NCBI GenBank assembly: GCA_030841245.1
Contig: JAVEDG010000014.1
Location: 1-5,855 of the forward strand
DNA: 5,855 nucleotides
Direction of reading: 5' to 3'
Origin: Actinomycetota bacterium
GTDB taxonomy: Bacteria > Actinomycetota > Actinomycetes > JACCUZ01
Positions 1-5,855 of this stretch are shown here, one piece after another. The notes beneath the pieces were generated by a model. It did not search any database. It was given only the letters and a program-made list of their open reading frames with translations, and was not told the DNA's origin. Every line of letters starts with the position of its first letter. The first letter of the stretch is position 1. The position numbers were made by a program, and so were the translations under genes.

Positions 1-153
1 GGCAGCTGTCTCAAGATCGAGTAGTTGGAGATGATCTTGAGCATCAGCACGCTGGACAGCTGGTCGCAATGCCTCAAGATCGTCGAGCAGGTCGGCGCGG
101 ATCCGGCGGCTGCTGTGACTGAGCCGACCCGAGCCGAGAGTCGGGGAACGTAG
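1..153 (+). pseudogene. Coding-phased tail of an upstream gene, with in-frame TAG
   Basis: Every third base (positions divisible by 3) from 1 to about 120 is strongly G/C while the other two phases are near half, which is a coding signature. The matching + strand frame reads GSCLKIE, a TAG stop at 22-24, then continues in the same phase from an ATG at 31 (MILSISTLDSW...) to a TAG at 151-153, which would be 40 residues. The peptide CLKI-E occurs on both sides of the stop, 63 bases apart: the first copy reads GAG TAG, the second GTC GAG CAG, so a CAG-to-TAG change is possible. Three readings remain: an upstream gene ending normally at 24, a gene broken by a nonsense mutation, or a separate small ORF at 31-153. 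No good ribosome site precedes ATG 31 (GGAG touches it). A - strand frame with the same phase bias is also open but has less natural composition. I do not recognise the protein. Confidence 0.3.
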
Positions 154-162
154 ACTCCCCGC
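121..162 (+). promoter_or_regulatory. Probable leaderless promoter of dnaG
   Basis: A -10 box TAGACT (151-156) fits the actinobacterial TANNNT consensus. The dnaG GTG begins 7 bases after its last base, which is where transcription normally starts, so the mRNA would have essentially no 5' leader. No Shine-Dalgarno sequence precedes the GTG, which agrees with this. No clear -35 box is seen. Two direct copies of GAGCCGA lie 10 bases apart at 121-127 and 131-137, and the -10 box sits between short complementary arms GGGGA (143-147) and TCCCC (156-160). These could bind a regulator, but that is inference. Confidence 0.5.
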
Positions 163-2007
163 GTGGCTGGGCGGATCCGGGACGAGGACGTTGTGCTGGT
201 CAAGGAGCGCGCCGACCTCGCGGAGGTCATCGGCGAGCAGGTCACCTTGCGCAACGCCGGCGGCGGCAACCTCAAGGGCCTCTGCCCGTTCCACGACGAG
301 AAGACCCCGTCGTTCTCCGTGCGACCCAGCGTCGGCAGCTGGCACTGTTTCGGGTGCCAGGAGGGCGGCGACGTCATCTCGTTCGTGATGAAGGTCGACC
401 ACCTGTCCTTCGCCGAGTCCGTGGAGCGGCTGGCCGGCCGCTACGGCGTGCAGCTGCGCTACGAGGAGGGCGGCCAGGTCCCCGGCCGGCAGCAGGGCCA
501 GCGGTCCAGGCTGGTGGCGGCCCATCTCGCCGCAGCGGAGTTCTACGCCGAGCAGCTCGACACGGCGGAGGCCGTGGTCGGGCGGCAGTTCCTGTCCGAG
601 CGCGGGTTCGACCGCGGCGCCGCGGCGACGTTCGGGGTCGGCTTCGCCCCGCGTGGCTGGGAACAGCTGGTGCAGCACCTGCGCGGGCGCGGCTTCTCCA
701 CCGAAGAGCTGGTGACCGCGGGTCTGGCCAGACAAGGCCAGCGCGGCCCGATCGACCGCTTCATGGGGCGGCTGCTGTGGCCGATCCGCGACATCTCGGG
801 GGACGTGATCGGCTTCGGCGCCCGCCGGCTGTTCGACGACGACCGCATCGAGGCCAAGTACGTCAACACCCCTGAGACACCGATCTACAAGAAGTCCAGC
901 GTGCTCTACGGCGTGGACCTCGCCAAGCGCGAGATCGCCCGCCGGCTGCAGGCCGTCGTGGTCGAGGGCTACACCGACGTGATGGCCTGCCACCTCGCGG
1001 GCGTCGAGACCGCGATCGCCACGTGTGGCACGGCATTCGGCGACGATCACATCAAGCTGCTGCGTCGGCTGCTCATGGACCAGAACGAGTTCCGCGGTGA
1101 GGTCGTCTTCACCTTCGACGGCGACTCGGCCGGGCAGAAGGCGGCGGAGCGGGCGTTCACCTTCGACGAGCGGTTCACGACGCAGACCTTCGTCGCCGTC
1201 GAGCCCTCCGGCGCCGATCCGTGCGAGCTGCGGCAGGCCAAGGGCGACCTCGCGGTGCGTGACCTCATCGCGTCGCGGATCCCGCTTTTCGAGTTCGCCA
1301 TCCGCTCGCTGATCGACCGTTACGACCTCGACACGGCGGAGGGCCGGACGCAGGCGACCAAGGCGGGGCTGGACATCGTACGACGGATCCGCGATGTCTC
1401 CCTGCGCATGAACTACGCGAGGCAGCTGGCGGGATGGGTCGGCCTGGCCGACCCCGACGAGCTCGTCACCCAGGCCCGCGGCGACCTACGCGAGATCGGG
1501 CGTCGCAACGCGATCCGGCCGCCCGACCCCAACGACGCCGCGCTCCGTTTCGAGCGAAGCACACTGAAGGTCGTGCTGCAGGCGCCGGAGCTGGTGGGCC
1601 CGTCGTTCGACGAGCTGGACGCCGTGGTCTTCACCGCGGTCGCCTACGCCGCGGTGCGCGACGCCGTGCTGGCCGCCGGAGGTGTGGCCGACTCGGCTCA
1701 GGGGGGAGGCGAGTGGGTGTCCCGGGTCGAGACCGCGGCCCAGGACGACGCCGTACGCCGGCTGGTGCGCGAGCTCGCGGTCGAACCGATCCCCACCGAG
1801 GAGCAAGCCAAGTCGCGCTACGCCGTCGAGGTGGTCAGCCGGCTGGAGGAGCTCGACGTCAACCGGCGCATCGCCGCGGTCAAGTCCCGGCTGCAGCGGC
1901 TCAACCCCGTCGAGAGCAGCGTGGAGTACAACCGGCTCTTCGGCGAGCTGGTGACGCTCGAGGCCCACAGCCGGGCCCTGCGGGACCGGGCGATCGGCAC
2001 CCTCTGA
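163..2007 (+). CDS. dnaG: DNA primase DnaG
   Basis: This is the replicative primase, which makes the short RNA primers for lagging-strand synthesis in complex with the replicative helicase. It is full length at 614 residues. The N-terminal zinc-binding domain shows the CHC2 ligands C41, H44, C62 and C65 (CPFH...WHCFGC). The RNA-polymerase basic region follows at about 200-250 (GRLLWPIRD, GFGARR, KYVNTPETPIYKKS). The TOPRIM catalytic core has E268 in VVVEGYTDVMA and the metal-binding pair D319/D321 in FDGDSAG. The region after about 440 is the variable C-terminal helicase-interaction domain. The sequence ATCGTAF after the first TOPRIM motif is, from memory, the usual actinobacterial form. The GTG start is chosen because it gives the family's typical beginning MAGRIRDEDV and lies at the expected transcription start of a TAGACT box. 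The gene precedes a sigma factor on the same strand, as in the classical macromolecular synthesis operon. Confidence 0.98.
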   Translation: MAGRIRDEDVVLVKERADLAEVIGEQVTLRNAGGGNLKGLCPFHDEKTPSFSVRPSVGSWHCFGCQEGGDVISFVMKVDHLSFAESVERLAGRYGVQLRYEEGGQVPGRQQGQRSRLVAAHLAAAEFYAEQLDTAEAVVGRQFLSERGFDRGAAATFGVGFAPRGWEQLVQHLRGRGFSTEELVTAGLARQGQRGPIDRFMGRLLWPIRDISGDVIGFGARRLFDDDRIEAKYVNTPETPIYKKSSVLYGVDLAKREIARRLQAVVVEGYTDVMACHLAGVETAIATCGTAFGDDHIKLLRRLLMDQNEFRGEVVFTFDGDSAGQKAAERAFTFDERFTTQTFVAVEPSGADPCELRQAKGDLAVRDLIASRIPLFEFAIRSLIDRYDLDTAEGRTQATKAGLDIVRRIRDVSLRMNYARQLAGWVGLADPDELVTQARGDLREIGRRNAIRPPDPNDAALRFERSTLKVVLQAPELVGPSFDELDAVVFTAVAYAAVRDAVLAAGGVADSAQGGGEWVSRVETAAQDDAVRRLVRELAVEPIPTEEQAKSRYAVEVVSRLEELDVNRRIAAVKSRLQRLNPVESSVEYNRLFGELVTLEAHSRALRDRAIGTL

Positions 2008-2033
2008 GACTTCCGGCGCGCGTGGGCGTATCT

Positions 2034-2051
2034 GCACCCGCACCTGGGTGC
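2034..2051 (+). terminator. Short GC-rich hairpin between dnaG and the sigma gene
   Basis: GCACCC (2034-2039) and GGGTGC (2046-2051) form a perfect 6-bp stem around a 6-base loop, 26 bases after the dnaG stop. No T-run follows, so it is not a classical intrinsic terminator. It could be a weak terminator, an mRNA-processing site, or a stabiliser of the dnaG 3' end that tunes dnaG against the downstream sigma gene. It covers the GTG at 2048, which argues against that codon as the sigma start. Confidence 0.3.
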
Positions 2052-2107
2052 TCCTGTCGGGCATGACCATTTGTGACACCGTTGCTCCGCCCGTGGACAG
2101 GTTTGCC

Positions 2108-3343
<1,236 letters not shown>

Positions 3344-3353
3344 CGCGCGGGCG

Positions 3354-3370
3354 TAGGCTCGGCGGCCGTG
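3354..3370 (+). promoter_or_regulatory. Probable near-leaderless promoter of the 3368 gene
   Basis: TAGGCT (3354-3359) fits the TANNNT -10 consensus, and the GTG start at 3368 follows after 8 bases. The predicted start of transcription falls at or within about two bases of the GTG. No Shine-Dalgarno sequence is present, which agrees with a leaderless transcript. The arrangement closely repeats that in front of dnaG. The box lies in the 24-base gap after the sigma gene stop, so the gene could also be read through from upstream. Confidence 0.4.
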
Positions 3371-3853
3371 CGCAGGAGGCGTCAGCGGTTGCCCGACGAG
3401 GTCCGGGACGGGCTCGACCTCACTCCTGGGGAGTGCGTGCTGTCTGCTGCCTCGCTCGAGGACGGGAGCTGGCTGGTTGCGACCGATCGGGCCTTGCTCG
3501 CGGACGGCAACCGGATCTCGTGGGCTGCCACCACACACGCCGAGTGGGACGCGGACAGCCGGCTGCTGACCGTCGACGAGCTCGTCGGGTCGCACCGTCA
3601 CCGGTTCGTGCTCGACGAACCCGGCTTCCTGCCCGAGACCGTCCGCGAACGGGTGATGGCGAGCATCGTCCTGAGCCGGCACGTGCGTGTCGGCGACCGG
3701 GGCGGGGCCCGCTTCGTCGCCCGACGGGAGCAGGACAGCGACGAGCTGGACTGGCAGGTGGTGGTCGACGCGGGGCTGGACCCCAGCGACGCCGAGGTCC
3801 GTGCAGCGCTGGACGCCAGGATGCGCGAGCTCCGGCACGAGCTCGGTGAGTGA
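3368..3853 (+). CDS. Conserved actinobacterial protein of unknown function
   Basis: A 161-residue soluble protein with no signal peptide or membrane segment. The basic start MRRRRQRLPDEV is followed by GECVLSAASLEDGSWLVATDRAL (about 21-43), a W-centred segment (ISWAATTHAEWDADSRLLTV, about 50-69), an RHRF strand at about 77-80, a conserved-looking helix PETVRERVMASIVLSRHV at about 89-106, and an acidic C-terminal half that ends in helix (DPSDAEVRAALDARMREL). The alternating strand pattern with two Trp residues resembles small PH-like beta folds, but that is only an impression. From memory, homologues of this general pattern are common beside dnaG and sigma genes or tRNA genes in actinobacteria, without assigned function. 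The GTG start is chosen from the -10 box directly before it. The stop lies 6 bases from the stop of the converging topoisomerase gene. I do not assign a function. Confidence 0.88.
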   Translation: MRRRRQRLPDEVRDGLDLTPGECVLSAASLEDGSWLVATDRALLADGNRISWAATTHAEWDADSRLLTVDELVGSHRHRFVLDEPGFLPETVRERVMASIVLSRHVRVGDRGGARFVARREQDSDELDWQVVVDAGLDPSDAEVRAALDARMRELRHELGE

Positions 3854-3859
3854 GTCGCG

Positions 3860-4909
3860 CTACGCCGCTCGCGCTCGTCGGCCGGCGCGGCGCGGCGTCC
3901 GCAACATCCGCAGCACCGCGGCCTCGACCTGGCCGTGCGTCGCGGGCTGGCCCAACGCGGCGTCCGCCCCCAGTCGCTCCAGGGACCGTGCGATCGTCAC
4001 GCCGTCGTCGTAGAGGTCGATCACCCTCGGGTCGATGTACGACGAGCGGCAGACCGCCGGCGTGTTGCCGAGGTACTCCGCCACCTCGGAGACCACCCGG
4101 CTCACCGCGCGCTTGCGTGCGCTCACCGACGTCGGCGCCCGAGTCGAGACTGCCAGGCCGACCGCCATGAGCACGGTCGCGTGCCAGGTGCGGAAGTCCT
4201 TGGCGCTCGCGTCGGAGCCGATGACCCCCTGCAGGTAGGTGTTGATGTCACTGCTCGACACGTCGCGCCACTCGCCGTCCTTCTTGTAAGCCAGCAGCTC
4301 CTCGCCGCCGCTGTCCCTGGCGAGCAGTGAGCGGACCACCTTGCGGACGCTGGGGTCGACGACGGCCTGGACGCGAGCCTTCCCGCTCTTGGCCACGTAG
4401 TCGAACACGACGAGGTCCCCGGTGACGGTGACGTGTTCACGGCGCATCGTGGCCAGGCCGTAGCTGCCGTTCTCCTCCGCGTAGCTCTCGCCACCGATCC
4501 GGAAGAAGCCGAGGTCCAGCAGCCGGAAGGCTGCCGCCAGCACCCGCCGCTCGGTCAGCCCACGGGTCTCGAGGTGCTCGGTGACGGTGTCCCTGGCGGC
4601 GGGCAGCCGCCGCGCGAAGTCGAGCACCCGCTCGTGCTTGGCCGCGTCGCGCTGAAGTCGCCATTCGTCGTGGTAGCGGTACTGCCGCCGGCCCGCGGCG
4701 TCACTGCCGACCGCCTGGATGTGCCCGTTGGCGAGCTGACAGATCCAGACGTCGGACCAGGCGGGCGGGATGGCCAGCGCGCCGATACGTTCGAGCACCT
4801 TGGTGTCAGAAACCGTGGCCCCGTCAGGCCACTCGTAGGAGAAGCCGCGGCCGCGGCGTACCCGCTTGATGCCGGGACCCGCACAGTCCACGCGCCGTAA
4901 CCGGGCCAC
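3860..4909 (-). CDS. DNA topoisomerase IB (poxvirus/eukaryote type)
   Basis: Relaxes supercoiled DNA by nicking one strand through a 3'-phosphotyrosine link, without ATP. The 349-residue length is normal for bacterial type IB enzymes. The N-terminal DNA-binding half contains VSDTKVLERIGALAIPPAW (about 33-51), typical of the family. The catalytic half shows the five expected residues: R137 in LGFFRIGGE, K174 in YVAKSGK, R240 in KDFRTWHAT, N282 in YLGNTPAV (where poxvirus enzymes have His) and the nucleophile Y291 in SSYIDP. Spacing matches what I recall for the Deinococcus radiodurans enzyme (R137, K174, R239, N280, Y289). It ends in a basic Arg/Ala tail. The start is GTG, with GGGGGA seven bases upstream as the ribosome site. 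It follows the YtxH-like gene by 15 bases and is probably co-transcribed with it. It converges on the 3368 gene. All active-site residues are present, so the enzyme should be active. Confidence 0.96.
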   Translation of the reverse strand: MARLRRVDCAGPGIKRVRRGRGFSYEWPDGATVSDTKVLERIGALAIPPAWSDVWICQLANGHIQAVGSDAAGRRQYRYHDEWRLQRDAAKHERVLDFARRLPAARDTVTEHLETRGLTERRVLAAAFRLLDLGFFRIGGESYAEENGSYGLATMRREHVTVTGDLVVFDYVAKSGKARVQAVVDPSVRKVVRSLLARDSGGEELLAYKKDGEWRDVSSSDINTYLQGVIGSDASAKDFRTWHATVLMAVGLAVSTRAPTSVSARKRAVSRVVSEVAEYLGNTPAVCRSSYIDPRVIDLYDDGVTIARSLERLGADAALGQPATHGQVEAAVLRMLRTPRRAGRRARAA

Positions 4910-4924
4910 CGCCGTTCCCCCGGC

Positions 4925-5257
4925 TCAGGGGCCGACGTGGCCGTTGCTGCCGGCGGGCCAGCCGTCGGCGGCCACCGTCGCTTCTCCTTCGTAGGTGCGG
5001 GCCCCGCCACCGCCGGGCAGCCAGCTCGGCCGCCGTTCCTGCAGCCGGTCGCCGATGGCACCCACAGCCTTGTCCTTCGCCGTCGCGAGGGCCTCGCTCG
5101 CCTGGTGCTGGAGGTGGCCGGTCGTGCTCGCCACCTTGGGGTTGCGGGCGAAGGCTCGGGCCGCGGCGGCGATCTGCTCGTAACGGGCGCGACCCGCCCG
5201 GCTGCCGAGCACGTAGCCGGTGGCGAAGCCGCTGACGAAGACGATCTTGGCGCGCAT
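4925..5257 (-). CDS. YtxH-like small membrane-anchored protein
   Basis: A 110-residue protein. After MRAK it has a short hydrophobic segment rich in small residues, IVFVSGFATGYVLGSRAGR (5-23), followed at once by RYEQI. This Gly-x-x-x-Gly-Tyr-x-x-Gly-x-Arg-Ala-Gly pattern is the hallmark of the YtxH-like/general stress family common in actinobacteria. The middle (about 25-75) is predicted amphipathic helix rich in Ala and charged residues (QASEALATAKDKAVGAIGDRL), and the last 35 residues are Gly/Pro-rich and probably disordered. It probably sits in the membrane by its N-terminus with the helix in the cytoplasm. The ATG has GAGGGG five bases upstream, a good ribosome site. It is the first gene of a - strand pair with topoisomerase IB. 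The family's molecular role is unknown. Confidence 0.85.
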   Translation of the reverse strand: MRAKIVFVSGFATGYVLGSRAGRARYEQIAAAARAFARNPKVASTTGHLQHQASEALATAKDKAVGAIGDRLQERRPSWLPGGGGARTYEGEATVAADGWPAGSNGHVGP

Positions 5258-5274
5258 GATTACCCCTCAGTGGT

Positions 5275-5288
5275 CGACAGAACTGTCG
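5275..5288. promoter_or_regulatory. Short palindrome upstream of the YtxH-like gene
   Basis: CGACAG and CTGTCG form perfect 6-base inverted arms around AA, ending 17 bases before the ATG of the YtxH-like gene. It may be an operator, or a small hairpin in the mRNA leader just upstream of the ribosome site. It does not match the actinobacterial LexA box. No convincing -10 box on the - strand was found nearby. A regulatory role is inference. Confidence 0.3.
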
Positions 5289-5421
5289 TGCAGGTCCGGT
5301 CGGGCGCCGGGCATGCACATCCTGCAGCCCAGGTCCCGAGCTGCCCTGTCCTCGCACGCATACCCCGGGCTGCCCGCGCGACACCTCTGAACAGGGCCGG
5401 AAGGAGCGCGAGCCCGTGCGC

Positions 5422-5427
5422 TAGCCT
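5422..5427 (+). promoter_or_regulatory. Probable -10 box of the tRNA-Asn gene
   Basis: TAGCCT fits the TANNNT consensus and has the same TAGNCT form as the boxes before dnaG and the 3368 gene. Transcription would begin near 5434, which leaves about 23 bases of leader to be removed from the tRNA precursor. No clear -35 element is visible. The rest of the gap between the divergent YtxH-like gene and the tRNA (5258-5456) shows no credible gene. Confidence 0.35.
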
Positions 5428-5456
5428 TGGTTCCCGCGGTCGCTGCGCCGGCCCGA

Positions 5457-5529
5457 TCCCCCGTAGCTCAATTGGCAGAGCGTCCGGCTGTTAACCGGCA
5501 GGTTCCTGGTTCGAGTCCAGGCGGGGGAG
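5457..5529 (+). tRNA. tRNA-Asn (anticodon GTT)
   Basis: A complete cloverleaf can be folded by eye. The acceptor stem TCCCCCG (5457-5463) pairs with CGGGGGA (5522-5528), and the discriminator is G5529. The D stem is GCTC/GAGC (5466-5469, 5478-5481). The anticodon loop CTGTTAA (5488-5494) has anticodon GTT at 5490-5492. The T stem CCTGG/CCAGG encloses the TTCGAGT loop. The anticodon stem has four good pairs, but its outermost position (T5483 with C5499) is mismatched. CCA is not encoded and must be added after transcription. tRNA-Asn genes are common integration sites for mobile elements, but no duplicated 3' end or integrase is seen in this window. Confidence 0.97.
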
Positions 5530-5588
5530 CCTGCTGGATCCGCGCCCGCCGGCTCAGACCTGGCCCCACACACGCGACCTGCGGCACG

Positions 5589-5855
5589 TCACGGCGTGGT
5601 CGTCGATGTCACCGAGGTTGCGGTGGGGCTCGGGGCAGACGTCTCGGGCGACGGTGACGTCGAGGCCGTCGGCCTGCTGCTCGGGCTCTCGACCGTGCCA
5701 CTGCCCGCGGCTGGCGGGGAGGTAGCGCCATCGCCCGGCTGGGCCGATGTCCCCGGGCGAGGCGCGGTCGAGGAGCTCGACGTGGTGGCCGGGCCGGTGC
5801 CAGTCGCGCTGGCGCTCGGAGACGGCATCAGCTGGCCGCCACCCTCCTCGGCAAC
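5589..5855 (-). CDS. C-terminal Ser/Thr/Pro-rich tail of a protein starting beyond the window
   Basis: The - strand frame is open from the right edge to a TGA at 5591-5589 and gives the last 88 residues of a larger protein. It begins VAEEGGGQLM and then becomes low-complexity: of the final 79 residues about two thirds are Ser (20), Thr (17) or Pro (15), with most of the rest Ala and Gly, ending SVTSTTTP. Such tails usually follow a globular or membrane-anchored domain of cell-surface or secreted actinobacterial proteins. Codon choice is normal for the neighbourhood (Pro mostly CCG, Ala GCC/GCG). The ATG at 5828 has no evident ribosome site, and the frame continues past it to the edge, so the true start is probably outside. 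A competing - strand frame ending at 5554 has higher GC3, but it uses no CTG, GCG or CCG among about 20 Leu, Ala and Pro codons, so I take it as a shadow. The function is unknown. The gene converges on the tRNA. Confidence 0.45.
   Translation of the reverse strand, partial: VAEEGGGQLMPSPSASATGTGPATTSSSSTAPRPGTSAQPGDGATSPPAAGSGTVESPSSRPTASTSPSPETSAPSPTATSVTSTTTP

Noticed and set aside
1..122. A - strand open frame at the left edge with the same GC-phase bias
   Set aside because: It has no usable start with a ribosome site and less natural composition than the + strand frame sharing the same phase. It was kept only as an alternative.
4824..5384. A 186-codon - strand frame overlapping the YtxH-like gene
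   Set aside because: It is rich in Arg, Gly and Pro, has no motif, and is out of phase with the YtxH-like gene, which has a good ribosome site and family motif.
5313..5390. A 25-residue + strand ORF in the divergent intergenic region
   Set aside because: No ribosome site, no family resemblance, and length expected by chance.
5427..5657. A + strand ORF of 76 codons through the tRNA gene
   Set aside because: It runs through the full tRNA-Asn and has Arg/Gly-rich shadow composition.

Overview
The window is chromosomal DNA of a high-GC actinobacterium. Codon third positions are almost all G or C, two genes start with GTG only a few bases after a TAGNCT -10 box (leaderless transcription), and the primase, sigma factor and conserved hypothetical protein read as actinobacterial forms. 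The exact genus cannot be told from this sequence.

Layout. Bases 1-153 hold a coding-phased stretch on the + strand with an in-frame TAG at 22-24. It is probably the end, possibly decayed, of a gene lying mostly outside the window. Then on the + strand come DNA primase dnaG (163-2007), a group 1/2 sigma-70 factor of the HrdA/RpoD type (about 2108-3343) and a small conserved actinobacterial protein of unknown function (3368-3853). Converging on these from the - strand, with only 6 bases between stop codons, is a two-gene unit: a YtxH-like small membrane-anchored protein (5257-4925) followed after 15 bases by a eukaryote/poxvirus-type DNA topoisomerase IB (4909-3860). A divergent intergenic region of about 200 bases (5258-5456) holds a short palindrome and the likely promoter of a tRNA-Asn(GTT) gene (5457-5529). 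After the tRNA, on the - strand, lies the C-terminal part of a protein with a Ser/Thr/Pro-rich tail whose start is outside the window.

How it works together. dnaG followed by a sigma-70 gene is the conserved core of the macromolecular synthesis operon (replication priming plus transcription initiation) known from E. coli (rpsU-dnaG-rpoD) and Bacillus. rpsU is not present here. The topoisomerase IB is a DNA-relaxing accessory enzyme and its YtxH-like partner is probably co-transcribed.

Overall this is mainly housekeeping chromosome. I found no defence system, CRISPR array, insertion sequence or prophage. The points worth a second look are the broken-looking repeat region at the left edge, the recurrent leaderless promoter pattern, the YtxH-topoisomerase IB pairing, a hairpin between dnaG and the sigma gene, and the right-edge gene.
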